Source: Ureibacillus chungkukjangi (GTDB lineage: Bacteria; Bacillota; Bacilli; Bacillales_A; Planococcaceae). From it: 64,000 nt of DNA. The stretch lies in NCBI RefSeq assembly GCF_003217295.1, contig NZ_QJTJ01000016.1, forward strand, positions 22,306 through 86,305. Direction: 5' to 3'. Shown here one piece after another: positions 1-10,142 of this stretch. The first letter of the stretch is position 1; every line of letters starts with the position of its first letter. A model generated the notes under the pieces. That model was not told the origin of the DNA. It searched no databases and saw only the letters and a list, made by a program, of their open reading frames with translations. A program made the position numbers and the translations under genes.

Positions 1-257
1 AGAAAATAACCGCTAGTGCAAGTTAATAATACAGCAGAAACATCTAATTACTTTTTATTTCATCAAATAATTAATGTAATTAGATTTTTTTATATGATAA
101 ATTTATCAAACTTTTAAAAACGTAGTCATAAAGTAATGTGAAAGTGGTTTTAACTAAAATTTATACGGGATTATATCTCCCATCCCATTAAATAGTATGG
201 TATCCTAATTACTACCAAAGTATTATGATTCTGTATGTTTGGTTGGGGGGAAAAGGT
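1..257. other. AT-rich leader region before the first gene
   Basis: No gene is seen in this stretch. It is very AT-rich and should carry the promoter of the signalling operon that starts at 258, but I could not pick a convincing -35/-10 pair. The only clear signal is the purine-rich GGGGGGAAAAGG ribosome site just before 258. Confidence 0.5.
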
Positions 258-2330
258 ATGAATCAAGAAAATAGAATAAATATTTTATTAGTTGATGATC
301 GTCCAGAAAATCTATTAGCTTTGGAAGCGATTATTGAAAGAGATGAATATAATTTAATAAAAGCATATTCCGGAGAAGAAGCACTGAAGTACCTATTAAA
401 ATATGATTTTGCAGTTATCCTCCTTGATGTTCAAATGCCAGGGATGGATGGTTTTAGTACTGCCAAAATTATTAAAGCTCGTGAAAAAACGAAAAATATT
501 CCAATCCTCTTTATAACGGCTAATAATTTAGATTCCGAGCACATATTCATGGGCTATTCTGTTGGTGCAATCGATTATCTTTTAAAGCCCTTTGACCCAC
601 TTATTCTTAAGTCAAAGTTAGAAAGATTTGTAGAGCTATATCTGTTAAATAAAAAAATAATAGAACAATCTAAGAGCTTAGAAGACAAAAACAAAACAAT
701 TGAATATATTGCTTATCACGATGGTTTAACAAGCTTACCAAATCGAAGAATGTTTCATGATGTAATGATTCAAAATCTTATGAATGCGAAAAACAAAAAT
801 GAAACTCTTGGATTAATGTATTTAGATTTAGACCGATTTAAGTCTGTAAATGATTCTCTTGGTCATTTAATGGGGGATAAGTTGCTTCAGCAAGTATCTA
901 AAAGATTAGTTAACGCTGTAAGAGAGTATGATTTTGTTGCTCGTCTTGGCGGGGATGAATTTGTTATCGTGCTATCAAATAGTAATCGTGAGGAATGCTT
1001 GGAGGTTGCTGAAGAAATACTTAGTAGCTTTAAAGACCCTTTCTATATAGATAATTTTGAGTTTTATATCACTACATGTATCGGGCTTTCAATTTTCCCA
1101 TATGACGGGGAGGATTCGAATACCTTAATGAAAAATGCAGATGCTGCACTTTATCGTGCAAAAGAACAAGGCAAAAACGAATATAAGGTATACCATTCTG
1201 GCATGAATATTGAATCCTATCGTAAATTCTTAATGCAAAACGAGCTAAGAAAAGCAATTGAGTTAGATCAATTTTCGATTGTGTATCAGCCCCGTATTGA
1301 CGTAGAAACTGGTGAAGTAGTTAACGCTGAGGCACTTATTCGATGGAATCACCCAAGCTGGGGAGTTGTTAGACCCGATGTCTTCATTCCGATTGCCGAA
1401 GAATCTAATTTAATATTCGAGATTGATAAATGGGTACTAAAAAAGGTTTGTGAGCAAATGAGTAGGTGGAGCAATATTCCCTATCTATCTATAAAGGTCT
1501 CAGTAAATTTCAGTGCTCAGCATTTTTTACAGCGAGATTTAATAAAACAAATTAAACAAATCCTAAATGTTTCTAAGATGAATCCGAGCATGCTCGAAAT
1601 TGAAATTACAGAATCAGCACTCTTACAAAATGAAGAGACTGTATTACAGGCCTTACAACAGATAAAAGATCTGAATATTCAAATTGCCCTTGATGATTAT
1701 GGGACGGGTTATTCATCTATTAAATATTTAAGAGAGTTTCCATTTGATACGGTAAAAATCGATAAATCCTATATTCAAGATACTACAAATCCTGAGAAAA
1801 ATAGCCGTGTCATTGTAGATTCAATTATCACACTAGTCAAAAATTTAGGGATCCATGTTGTAGCTGAAGGTGTTGAAACAATCGAACAGCTTAATGTGAT
1901 AAGAAACCTACAATGTAACGAAGTACAGGGGTATTTCTATAGTCGACCTTTACCACCAGAGGATTTTGTCCTATACGTTGAAAAACTGAATATGGAGAAC
2001 CGTCAATCAAAAACTTCTAAAAATATAAAAAGCGTAGATAACGTTATCATTTTAGAACCAAAAGAAGAAATAGGAATAAACAAAACACTTATTGAGATTT
2101 CCATTCAAATTATTAAAAGGGAAAACTCCCTTTCTACCCGTGAAGTGGATGTATTCTCTTTAATTGTTGAGGGATTAAGTAATAAAGAAATCTCTGAGAA
2201 TTTATTCATAAGTGAGCACACTGTAAAAAATCATATTACGAATATCCTTTCAAAATTAAATGTTTCTGATCGCGTACAGGCAATCGCTTTAGTATATGAA
2301 ACATGTATTAACGAGAAAAAAATAAAATAG
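258..2330 (+). CDS. REC-GGDEF-EAL-LuxR HTH response regulator (c-di-GMP turnover with DNA-binding domain)
   Basis: Predicted bifunctional cyclic-di-GMP enzyme fused to a receiver and a DNA-binding domain (690 aa). The receiver (about residues 8-125) has VDDR and phospho-acceptor Asp57 in LLDVQMPG. The diguanylate cyclase domain (about 155-320) has intact GGDEF at 231-235, preceded five residues earlier by an RxxD inhibitory site (REYD). The phosphodiesterase domain (about 335-580) keeps EAL at 358-360, DDYGTGYSS and VAEGVET. A LuxR-type helix-turn-helix (about 625-685) ends the protein. Both activities therefore look possible. I start at 258 behind GGGGGGAAAAGG, not at the in-frame ATG 33 bases upstream. 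A hybrid kinase follows after 39 bases and is the likely phosphate source (inference). The terminal HTH is an unusual addition to REC-GGDEF-EAL. Confidence 0.9.
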   Translation: MNQENRINILLVDDRPENLLALEAIIERDEYNLIKAYSGEEALKYLLKYDFAVILLDVQMPGMDGFSTAKIIKAREKTKNIPILFITANNLDSEHIFMGYSVGAIDYLLKPFDPLILKSKLERFVELYLLNKKIIEQSKSLEDKNKTIEYIAYHDGLTSLPNRRMFHDVMIQNLMNAKNKNETLGLMYLDLDRFKSVNDSLGHLMGDKLLQQVSKRLVNAVREYDFVARLGGDEFVIVLSNSNREECLEVAEEILSSFKDPFYIDNFEFYITTCIGLSIFPYDGEDSNTLMKNADAALYRAKEQGKNEYKVYHSGMNIESYRKFLMQNELRKAIELDQFSIVYQPRIDVETGEVVNAEALIRWNHPSWGVVRPDVFIPIAEESNLIFEIDKWVLKKVCEQMSRWSNIPYLSIKVSVNFSAQHFLQRDLIKQIKQILNVSKMNPSMLEIEITESALLQNEETVLQALQQIKDLNIQIALDDYGTGYSSIKYLREFPFDTVKIDKSYIQDTTNPEKNSRVIVDSIITLVKNLGIHVVAEGVETIEQLNVIRNLQCNEVQGYFYSRPLPPEDFVLYVEKLNMENRQSKTSKNIKSVDNVIILEPKEEIGINKTLIEISIQIIKRENSLSTREVDVFSLIVEGLSNKEISENLFISEHTVKNHITNILSKLNVSDRVQAIALVYETCINEKKIK

Positions 2331-2369
2331 AGTAATACATTTTATATGTGTTTATTGGAGCGTGTAGCC

Positions 2370-5300
2370 ATGAAGGTACGGACAAAAATGCTATTAGCAA
2401 TATCAACATTACCTATTTTAGTGCTATTAATTATCGGTAGTGGATGGTTACAAATCTCTCATTTGAATGCTACTAGCGAGCAAATCCATGGAAATTTTAA
2501 TTCATCTGTACTGGCAGCTACTATTCGTGCAGATATTAAAGACCAGGGAATGTATTTAAGGAATCTAGCTATTTATTTTAACGAACAAGCCATCACGGAA
2601 GAACTGGCCAAAATTGAAGTAGAGAGCAAGAATGTACAACGAAATATACTTCTTTTAGAGGAAAATGTAAAAAGTAAGAACCATAAAGAATTAGTAACCC
2701 GTTTGAAAAACGTAAACGAGGATTTTGAAATTTATAAAAATCAAATGGTTTCACTAACCAGAGAGAATAGAAGAGAAGACGCGAGAAGGCTTATTAGTGA
2801 AAGCTCAGAACAACTGCATGAAAACTTTACAATCGTGTTAAGAGATATCGCTGCAGCCTACGATGAGGAGCTTGAAAACTCTTTAGTCGAAATGAGTAAT
2901 AATACACAAAGGGAAACACTCCTAAGCTCAATCTTATTGGCTGTTGCCATTCTGATCATCATGACAATCATCCTAAAAAATGTTTTTTCGGTTTCCAATC
3001 GCATTATGAAGATGACGACCATCATGCGTAATATTTCAGCAGGTAAAATAAGCCTGACAACAAAAATTGATGTAATAGCTAATGATGAATTCGATAGAGT
3101 GGCTAAATCCTTTAACCAATTGGCCTTGATATTAGATCGACAAATTGAGTTAGAAAAAGAATTGACGTGGAGAAAGTCGAATTTAGCCGAGATTTCTTCT
3201 AGTATAACTGGGTCGCACAATCTTGAATATCTAGGTAAGACTTTGCTGTCAAAGGTTGTACCTTTAGTAGAGTCGAACCATGCCGTATTCTATGCAAAGG
3301 ATTTTAATAATCGAAACAAAGATCAATTTAATCTCATTTCAACCTATGCACTAGAAGATGTGAAATCTATAAAGAAGACAATTCTCTTTGGAGAAGGGTT
3401 ACTTGGACAAGCAATTGAAGAAAAACGAGCCGTTTTTCTTTCTGAACTTCCATCAGATTATATGAAGATATCTTCTAGTCTAGGTGCAACAACACCAGTA
3501 GATGTGGTAATTTTACCAATTCTATTTGAAGGTGAGGTTAATGCGGTTCTTGAAATTGCTGCTCTAAAGCCAATAGGCGAAGCCCATAAAGCATTCCTAG
3601 AAGAAATGATTGCAAATCTAGGAATTATTATTGAAAGTGTCGTAAGTCGTTTACAATTAGCTCAGCTTCTTGAGGAATCGCAAACTCTGATGGAGGAGGT
3701 TCAAGCTCAATCAGAAGAATTACAAAATCAACAGGAAGAGCTAAGAGCAACAAATGAAGAGCTTGAAGAACAAACTCAAAGCTTACGCCAATCAGAAATT
3801 AAGCTACAAATTCAGCAGGAGGAATTAGAGCAAACAAATGCAGAACTAGAGGAAAAAGCAAAGAGTCTGGAAAACCAAAACGTGAAGTATGAGGAAGCCA
3901 ACCGTATTGTTGAACAGGCGAGAAAAGAGCTTGAAGTAAAAGCTGAACAACTAGCCCTAAGCTCTAAATATAAATCAGAATTCTTGGCTAACATGTCTCA
4001 TGAATTGAGAACACCTTTAAATAGTTTAATCATCCTATCAAAATTATTAGCAGATAATTCAAATGAGAATTTGTCTGATAAACAGGTCGAGTATGCAAAA
4101 ACGATTTATTCATCTGGGAATGATTTGTTGATTCTAATTAATAATATTCTAGATCTCGCAAAGATTGAATCAGGTAAAACAGACATTATTCCTAGTGAAG
4201 TTTCAATTCAGGATTTAGTGGAATTCGTCGAAAATAATTTCGCAGCTTTAGCGGATAATCAAAAAATCAACTTCGAGGTGAAGGTCCTAGAGGACATTAG
4301 ACCAACGATTTTCAGTGATCAAATCCGAATACAACAAGTGTTGAAAAACCTGTTATCAAATGCGTTTAAATTCACGCCAGCCGGGGAAGTTTCCTTACAG
4401 ATTTCAGAAGACACGTTGAAAACGAAAAAGTATGGGAAGCCTGTAATTGCGTTCTCGGTTGTTGATACTGGTATTGGACTTTCTAAAGATAAGTTACATA
4501 TTATTTTTGAAGCTTTCCAGCAAGCGGATGGAACGACTAGTAGAAAATATGGTGGAACTGGCCTAGGTTTATCCATTAGTAGGGAAATTGCCTCCCTTTT
4601 AGGTGGGGAAATTGAAGTGGAAAGTGAAGAAGGAAAGGGAAGTCGATTTACCTTCTATCTTGCCGACTATGAAGAACAACTAGTAGAGAATCTGGTGACA
4701 AGTCCTCTAGAAGTAGCAGCTACTTCTTTAGATACGAGCGTTGAACCCGAAATACCGGCTATTAATGTAGCTTTACCAGATCAATTTACTGAAACTAGTC
4801 ATATCAAACGGCTACTAATTGTTGATGATGACCTGAACCAAAGAAATAGCTTGATGGAGCTTATTGGGAATATGGACTTTATTATTAAAGCTGTGTCTTC
4901 AGGAGAAGAAGCCATTGAAACGTTAAAAGTTTCGGCAGTTGATTGTATCATTCTTGATTTAGGGCTATTAGATACAAATGGCTTCGAATTACTAAGTAAA
5001 ATAAAAAATAATGTGGCCAATGAACATATAAAAGTGTTCATCTATACAGGTCGTGATTTAACACTTAAAGAAGAAATCGACTTAAACAAATATGCCCATG
5101 CAATTATTATCAAAAATGAGCATTCTCCTGAAAGATTAGTTGCAGAGCTTGAAGCTTATTTGGAAGATTCAAGCATGCTGCCTCATAATACAGATCTATT
5201 TATTCAGCGTGTTCAGTCAAAACAGGGGTTATTAGGAAAAAAAATTCTCCTTGTAGATGATGACATTCGAAATGTATTTGCTCTATCAAGTGTTCTTGAA

Positions 5301-5600
5301 ATGGCAGGCATGAATGTCGTATTTGCCGAAAACGGATTAGAAAGCTTAAAAATGCTAGACGACCATCCAGATATTGACCTTGTGTTAATGGATATTATGA
5401 TGCCTGAGATGGATGGCTACGAAGCGATTATTAAAATACGTGAAAATCCACTTTACGAAAATCTTCCACTTATTGCTCTTACAGCTAAGGCAATGAGGGA
5501 AGACAAAGAAAAATGCCTGGAAATCGGTGCCTCAGATTATATTGCAAAACCTGTAGAGCCCGATCAATTAATTTCTCTTATTAAAGTATGGCTATATTAA
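2370..5600 (+). CDS. Membrane hybrid sensor histidine kinase with GAF and two receiver domains
   Basis: Sensor kinase of 1076 aa. Order of parts: TM1 (about 6-26), an extracytoplasmic helical sensor like a four-helix chemoreceptor domain, TM2 (about 184-206), HAMP (207-258), GAF (about 285-430), a long Gln/Glu-rich coiled coil (about 430-535), HisKA with phospho-acceptor His544 in SHELRTPLN, HATPase with DTGIGL and GGTGLGL, then two receivers with candidate Asp863 (ILDLGL) and Asp1008 (LMDIMMPEMDG). The second receiver is the more canonical. I use ATG 2370 behind GGAG; the ATG 24 bases upstream has no ribosome site. It sits between the REC-GGDEF-EAL-LuxR gene and a cheR-type gene with short gaps, so an operon is likely. 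The stimulus is unknown. Confidence 0.92.
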   Translation: MKVRTKMLLAISTLPILVLLIIGSGWLQISHLNATSEQIHGNFNSSVLAATIRADIKDQGMYLRNLAIYFNEQAITEELAKIEVESKNVQRNILLLEENVKSKNHKELVTRLKNVNEDFEIYKNQMVSLTRENRREDARRLISESSEQLHENFTIVLRDIAAAYDEELENSLVEMSNNTQRETLLSSILLAVAILIIMTIILKNVFSVSNRIMKMTTIMRNISAGKISLTTKIDVIANDEFDRVAKSFNQLALILDRQIELEKELTWRKSNLAEISSSITGSHNLEYLGKTLLSKVVPLVESNHAVFYAKDFNNRNKDQFNLISTYALEDVKSIKKTILFGEGLLGQAIEEKRAVFLSELPSDYMKISSSLGATTPVDVVILPILFEGEVNAVLEIAALKPIGEAHKAFLEEMIANLGIIIESVVSRLQLAQLLEESQTLMEEVQAQSEELQNQQEELRATNEELEEQTQSLRQSEIKLQIQQEELEQTNAELEEKAKSLENQNVKYEEANRIVEQARKELEVKAEQLALSSKYKSEFLANMSHELRTPLNSLIILSKLLADNSNENLSDKQVEYAKTIYSSGNDLLILINNILDLAKIESGKTDIIPSEVSIQDLVEFVENNFAALADNQKINFEVKVLEDIRPTIFSDQIRIQQVLKNLLSNAFKFTPAGEVSLQISEDTLKTKKYGKPVIAFSVVDTGIGLSKDKLHIIFEAFQQADGTTSRKYGGTGLGLSISREIASLLGGEIEVESEEGKGSRFTFYLADYEEQLVENLVTSPLEVAATSLDTSVEPEIPAINVALPDQFTETSHIKRLLIVDDDLNQRNSLMELIGNMDFIIKAVSSGEEAIETLKVSAVDCIILDLGLLDTNGFELLSKIKNNVANEHIKVFIYTGRDLTLKEEIDLNKYAHAIIIKNEHSPERLVAELEAYLEDSSMLPHNTDLFIQRVQSKQGLLGKKILLVDDDIRNVFALSSVLEMAGMNVVFAENGLESLKMLDDHPDIDLVLMDIMMPEMDGYEAIIKIRENPLYENLPLIALTAKAMREDKEKCLEIGASDYIAKPVEPDQLISLIKVWLY

Positions 5601-5621
5601 TGAGATGAGGAATGCATAGCA

Positions 5622-6470
5622 ATGGACCAGCTAACTCTAGAAAATAATCAGGGAGAGGATTTCGAAAAAATCGAGATTTACCTACTGCTTGAGGGTATTT
5701 ATTTGAAATATGGCTATGATTATCGAGACTATGCCTATCCTTCTATTAAGAGACGAGTATGGCATCGAGTCCATGCTGAAAATTTAAATAGAATTTCCAG
5801 CTTATTGGATAAGGTTTTACATGATTCGTCCTGCTTTGAACGGTTAATCGCTGACTTTTCTATAAACGTAACCGAGATGTTTCGGGATCCTCTATTTTTC
5901 AGGACGTTTAAAGAGAAGGTCATTCCTGTATTAAAAACTTATCCTTCTATTCGAATCTGGCATGCTGGCTGTTCTACAGGTGAGGAAGTGTATTCGATGG
6001 CCATTCTCCTCCAAGAAGCGGGACTTTACGAAAAGACAAAAATTTACGCAACTGACATCAATACGGAAGTTTTAAAAACTGCAAAAAACGGATGCTTCTC
6101 CTTAGAGCATATGAAAAAATACACAAATAATTATATGCAGGCCGGTGGAGATGAGGCGTTCTCTGATTATTATAAAGTAACTGATGCAGGTGTAAAGTTT
6201 CATACGTTTTTAACGGAAAACGTAGTATTTGCACAGCATAACCTTGTTACTGATAGCTCCTTTAATGAGTTTCACGTCATCCTTTGTCGAAATGTCTTGA
6301 TCTACTTTAACAAGGACCTACAAAATAAAGTACACACTCTTTTTTATAATAGCTTAGGGAAATTCGGCGTTCTCTGTCTAGGAAACAAAGAATCCATCAA
6401 CTACACGAACTATAATAAGATGTACGAGGAGATAAGCCCTTCCCAAAAGATTTACAAAAAAATAAAGTGA
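5622..6470 (+). CDS. CheR-type SAM-dependent protein methyltransferase
   Basis: CheR family enzyme (282 aa), expected to methylate glutamates of a receptor or kinase using S-adenosylmethionine. An N-terminal helical CheR domain is followed by the catalytic domain, with the SAM loop HAGCSTGEEVYS (about 113-124), ATDIN, and the CheR signature VILCRNVLIYF (about 216-226). It starts 21 bases after the hybrid kinase and ends just before a strong terminator, so it is the last gene of the operon. No CheB methylesterase or CheA/CheW gene is nearby. CheR genes beside GAF-containing hybrid kinases are familiar, often with CheB; its absence here is notable. The coiled coil of the kinase is a possible substrate (inference). 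Confidence 0.9.
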   Translation: MDQLTLENNQGEDFEKIEIYLLLEGIYLKYGYDYRDYAYPSIKRRVWHRVHAENLNRISSLLDKVLHDSSCFERLIADFSINVTEMFRDPLFFRTFKEKVIPVLKTYPSIRIWHAGCSTGEEVYSMAILLQEAGLYEKTKIYATDINTEVLKTAKNGCFSLEHMKKYTNNYMQAGGDEAFSDYYKVTDAGVKFHTFLTENVVFAQHNLVTDSSFNEFHVILCRNVLIYFNKDLQNKVHTLFYNSLGKFGVLCLGNKESINYTNYNKMYEEISPSQKIYKKIK

Positions 6471-6484
6471 TCCCTACTACTATT

Positions 6485-6520
6485 CTCGAAAATGCTTCTG
6501 GACGCATTTTCGAGTTTTTT
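6485..6520 (+). terminator. Intrinsic terminator of the signalling operon
   Basis: A perfect 11-bp stem, CTCGAAAATGC with GCATTTTCGAG, around an 8-base loop, followed directly by six T. It closes the three-gene operon. It also shows that an ATG at 6492 cannot be the start of the next gene. Confidence 0.92.
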
Positions 6521-6617
6521 TATCGTAACTTATGCTGCTTTTAACGAGAGTCATATTCGCCCCTTATTGAATACACTAATTGTTGGAGAAGGATGTCGAA
6601 TTAAGGGGGGCTTGCAA

Positions 6618-7607
6618 ATGAAAGCTATTTTCATTTTCATGATGCTAGTATTGTTGACTGGATGTAGCGAAGAAAGCACTGAAGATGCTCCAATTCAACA
6701 AAGTGTTACAGAAGAAAGTAATCAACACGTAGACGTAGAAAATCCTCAACAAGAGGAGGCAACCTCAGAAGAACAATCAAAGACCACTGAACTTACCGGC
6801 GAAATAAATGTATTCGATCCTGTTACAAACTCTGTTATCGCTACATTTTCCACTACTGAATTAGGATATCATACAGATTATTATTCTTACGTAAACCAAA
6901 TCAAACAGCTAGCAAAAGACTTAGCTCAAGGCACCGATTCAACAGAAGGCTATGATCAGCGAATGTTCCTTGATAAAGTAAATGAAAATGGGGAATTAAT
7001 CAAAGGCCATCCTATGGTTATATTAAAAGAAAGTGAGCTTGTGGAACGAATTCTTGAAATCTCTCCAAATGGAGGCAATGTGGAATTGCCTATTTATATT
7101 ACGGAAACAGGATATGACCGTAGTGAGTTTGACTCACTCGAAGAAGTGATTATTGCTTCATATACAACCTATTTTAAAGCTTCAGATGTGGGTCGTACGC
7201 ACAATATCCGTCAGTCCTCTGATGCGATTTCAAAGGTGATTGTAGGGAATGGAGATTATTTTTCATTTAATACAATGGTCGGTCCAAGAACAAAGGAAAC
7301 AGGCTATCAGGAGGCACTTGAAATCGTTAATGGTGAATTTGTATTGGGGATTGGTGGGGGGATTTGCCAAACTTCTTCAACTCTATTTAACGCAGTAGAC
7401 CAACTATCAGTAGAATATGTTGAATGGCATCATCATTCAAGAGATATTGGTTATGTGCCAAAGGGTAGAGATGCTACTGTGTCATATGGGACCTTGGATT
7501 TTAGATTTCATAATACCACCGGTTTTCCATTTATGATTATTTCAACAACTACTGAAAACTCGATAACCATTGAGATTCGAACTTCCGAGCATTATACCTA
7601 TCATTAA
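6618..7607 (+). CDS. VanW family lipoprotein
   Basis: Secreted lipoprotein of 329 aa. The signal peptide ends in lipobox LLTGC (about residues 12-16), followed by an acidic Gln/Glu linker to about residue 60, then a region ending in a VanW domain with GDYFSFN, VGPR, GIGGGICQTSSTLFNA and HSRDIGYVP. VanW domains occur in cell-envelope proteins of Gram-positives; their biochemical role is not established. I start at 6618 behind GGGGGG; the longer frame from 6492 would lie inside the upstream terminator. A paralogue lies at 13975-14895 with the same domain layout and many identical blocks. The two flank a chemoreceptor and a germinant receptor operon. Confidence 0.88.
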   Translation: MKAIFIFMMLVLLTGCSEESTEDAPIQQSVTEESNQHVDVENPQQEEATSEEQSKTTELTGEINVFDPVTNSVIATFSTTELGYHTDYYSYVNQIKQLAKDLAQGTDSTEGYDQRMFLDKVNENGELIKGHPMVILKESELVERILEISPNGGNVELPIYITETGYDRSEFDSLEEVIIASYTTYFKASDVGRTHNIRQSSDAISKVIVGNGDYFSFNTMVGPRTKETGYQEALEIVNGEFVLGIGGGICQTSSTLFNAVDQLSVEYVEWHHHSRDIGYVPKGRDATVSYGTLDFRFHNTTGFPFMIISTTTENSITIEIRTSEHYTYH

Positions 7608-7653
7608 CTTAAAACAAACGATATTGTCTAAAACAATATCAGGTTTCCCCTTT

Positions 7654-7684
7654 AAAATAGGCACTTTTATCGTGCCTATTTTTT
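7654..7684 (+). terminator. Intrinsic terminator after the VanW lipoprotein
   Basis: Stem AAAATAGGCAC with GTGCCTATTTT, then a T run. A weaker inverted repeat, GATATTGT with ACAATATC, lies just upstream at 7620-7640. The remaining bases to 7915 hold no gene; a strong Shine-Dalgarno-like AAGGGAGG at about 7841 has no convincing reading frame behind it. Confidence 0.85.
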
Positions 7685-7915
7685 AATATAAAAAAGATAA
7701 ACTCTTAAAAAATTACTATATTATAAAATTTTACATACTTTTTAACTAGTTTATATTTTCCATTTAGTAGTAATGTTCTAAAATTATATTTAATTACCAT
7801 TATTTTTAGTATATAATTAATTCTGAAAATAATATTTTTAAAGGGAGGATTTTACTGCATACACTTCATAATTCCTAAAATTGAATACTAGAACGGCACC
7901 AAGGGGGTTTCTTTA

Positions 7916-10024
7916 TTGTTTAGCAAATATCTAAAGCCAAACAAGCTTAAAAAACAGAAAATTCAAAAGGATCCAACAGAATCTAAAAAGAGAAAAGCTC
8001 AGAAAGAACCGCGTAAGCAGAAGCCTCTCAAAGATTCAAAGAAAAAGAGCAGGATTAGTATCCGTACTAAATTTGTAGGGGCTATTTTACTCATCTCTAT
8101 TATTCCTTTAATAGCAGTATCTTTCTTTATTCAAAATAACAATAGTAGTATTTTGATAGAAAAAGAACAAAATGCTATGCAGGATTTAGCAGTAAGTAAG
8201 TCCTTATCCATTGAACAATGGTTTAACACACAAATCTCTGAAATGCAGGTTGCTGCTGCAAGTGATGTTATGAAAACAATGGATACTGAGAGTGTGTTAT
8301 CATACATCAATATGCTAGAAAATCGTTCAGATGTGTTTGATACTATGTTTGTTATTGATAAGAACCGAACAGTAGTAGCACATACCCTCAAAGGTGAGGT
8401 TGGTGCAGATTATAGTGATCAAAGCTATGTACCTACTGTGTTTGGTGGTAAATCTGTTATTTCAGAGGTTATCACACTAGATAATTCGGACAAGCGAGCT
8501 GTAGTTGCTGCTACACCAATTATGAATGACAAGGGTTTAATTGTAGGTATTTTAGCTGGTGCAGCTAATCTTGATGCCTTGATTAGTACATATTTAGCTG
8601 AGGATGAAAACTCATCAAATTCTATTACATTAGTCGATGAGCAAGGAATTATACAGGAGCATCCATCAGAAGAGTTAATTGGAACAAAATTTAACGAAGC
8701 AAATCTTGGTGAATTAGGGTCTTATTTAGAGAAAAGTGCTAAAGAATCAGGGATTTCTACATTTGACTTTAATCATGAAGAATACATCGTTTCTTATACA
8801 CCTATTAGTTCAGTAGGTTATGGGCTAGCTATTTATACACCTAATGATGAAGTACTTTCCGAGTCAAATGCACTTCGTGATGCAACAGTCATAATGATTA
8901 TCATTGCTGCAATAGCAATTATAATAGTAACCTTTGTGATTGTAAGAAGTATCACAAAACCAATTTTAGTTCTATCCTCGAAAATGGAGAAAATTGCAAC
9001 AGGTGATCTGACGACATCCATTATTAAAACGAAGAGAAATGATGAAATTGGACAGCTCTCAAAAAATTTCAACCTGATGATTGACAATATTAAGCATCTT
9101 GTTTCAGAGATTAAGAAAGCCTCTGATAAAGTTCTTTCTTCTTCTGAAGAATTATCTGCAAGCTCAGATGAAACAGTGCAAGCAACGGAGCAAATTGCTG
9201 CATCGATACAAACGATTGCTTCGAATACTGAAACTCAAGTAAGCTTTACAGAGAACGCCAAAAATGTAGTTGTTAATATATCAAATGGTATTTCTACGAT
9301 AGCTGATAATATCGAAAGAACGAATGAGCTTTCAAGCCAAGCAGTCGATGCATCGAATTCCGGTACAGAAGTAATTGGCAATACGATTAGCTACATGAAA
9401 ACCGTTGAAGAAAAAACAAATGCAGCATCGGTAACAATCAACGGACTAGGGAAGAAATCTTCTGAAATTAATGACATCATTTCTGTTATTACTGATATTG
9501 CAAGTCAAACAAACTTACTTGCACTGAATGCGGCTATTGAAGCGGCTAGAGCGGGTGAGTATGGTAGAGGTTTTGCAGTAGTAGCTGATGAAGTTCGCAA
9601 GCTAGCTGAACAATCCAGTAAGGCATCTGGTCAAATTAGTGAGCTGATAAAAGATATTCAACATGAAATTTCCTTATCGATTCAAGCTATGGATGAAGGG
9701 AATACAGCTGTAAATGACGGAAAAGAGTTAGTCGTAAGAGCTGGCAGTGAATTTGAAAACATTGCAAAAGCCGTGGATAAGGTTTCAATTCATATGAGAG
9801 AAATTTTAGAGGAGAGTCAGCATATCAACAGCTCTTCCGAGAAAATGGTTGATGAAATTGACCATATTTCCAAAATCTCGATAGAAGCATCTCGAAATAC
9901 ACAAGAAATCGCTTCGGCATCAGAGCAACAAAATAGTTCTATGGAAGAAATCGCAGCCTCGGCAGATAATCTAGCTACTATGGCAGATAATCTAAAGGCC
10001 GCTGCACAAGCATTTAAAATGTAA
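7916..10024 (+). CDS. Methyl-accepting chemotaxis protein with lysine-rich cytoplasmic N-terminus
   Basis: Transmembrane chemoreceptor (702 aa) for taxis or a related sensory pathway. TM1 is at about 53-72, then an extracellular Cache-type sensor, TM2 at about 322-342, HAMP to about 397, and a long signalling coiled coil with the conserved tip around [18 protein letters not shown] (about 549-566). The start is TTG behind AGGGGG with eight bases of spacing; no closer ATG exists. Odd feature: the first 52 residues before TM1 hold 22 Lys/Arg, far more than the short tail normally found there. No CheR-docking pentapeptide is seen at the C-terminus. It lies alone between two terminators. Confidence 0.92.
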   Translation: MFSKYLKPNKLKKQKIQKDPTESKKRKAQKEPRKQKPLKDSKKKSRISIRTKFVGAILLISIIPLIAVSFFIQNNNSSILIEKEQNAMQDLAVSKSLSIEQWFNTQISEMQVAAASDVMKTMDTESVLSYINMLENRSDVFDTMFVIDKNRTVVAHTLKGEVGADYSDQSYVPTVFGGKSVISEVITLDNSDKRAVVAATPIMNDKGLIVGILAGAANLDALISTYLAEDENSSNSITLVDEQGIIQEHPSEELIGTKFNEANLGELGSYLEKSAKESGISTFDFNHEEYIVSYTPISSVGYGLAIYTPNDEVLSESNALRDATVIMIIIAAIAIIIVTFVIVRSITKPILVLSSKMEKIATGDLTTSIIKTKRNDEIGQLSKNFNLMIDNIKHLVSEIKKASDKVLSSSEELSASSDETVQATEQIAASIQTIASNTETQVSFTENAKNVVVNISNGISTIADNIERTNELSSQAVDASNSGTEVIGNTISYMKTVEEKTNAASVTINGLGKKSSEINDIISVITDIASQTNLLALNAAIEAARAGEYGRGFAVVADEVRKLAEQSSKASGQISELIKDIQHEISLSIQAMDEGNTAVNDGKELVVRAGSEFENIAKAVDKVSIHMREILEESQHINSSSEKMVDEIDHISKISIEASRNTQEIASASEQQNSSMEEIAASADNLATMADNLKAAAQAFKM

Positions 10025-10030
10025 CTATCA

Positions 10031-10070
10031 GGCAATATTTTCGTGTAACAAGCGAAAATATTGCCTTTTT
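10031..10070 (+). terminator. Intrinsic terminator of the chemoreceptor
   Basis: A 13-bp perfect stem, GGCAATATTTTCG with CGAAAATATTGCC, then five T. It separates the chemoreceptor from the germination operon. Confidence 0.93.
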
Positions 10071-10142
10071 CATCTAAACAAAAAGTATAGATCTATGCTA
10101 TTCAGACAATCCTATGAAAAGATAGGAAATGGAGAGAAATTT

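Noticed and set aside
6492..6617. N-terminal extension of the VanW lipoprotein from an ATG at 6492
   Set aside because: It begins inside a terminator hairpin, lacks a ribosome site, and would bury the lipoprotein signal peptide that starts at 6618.
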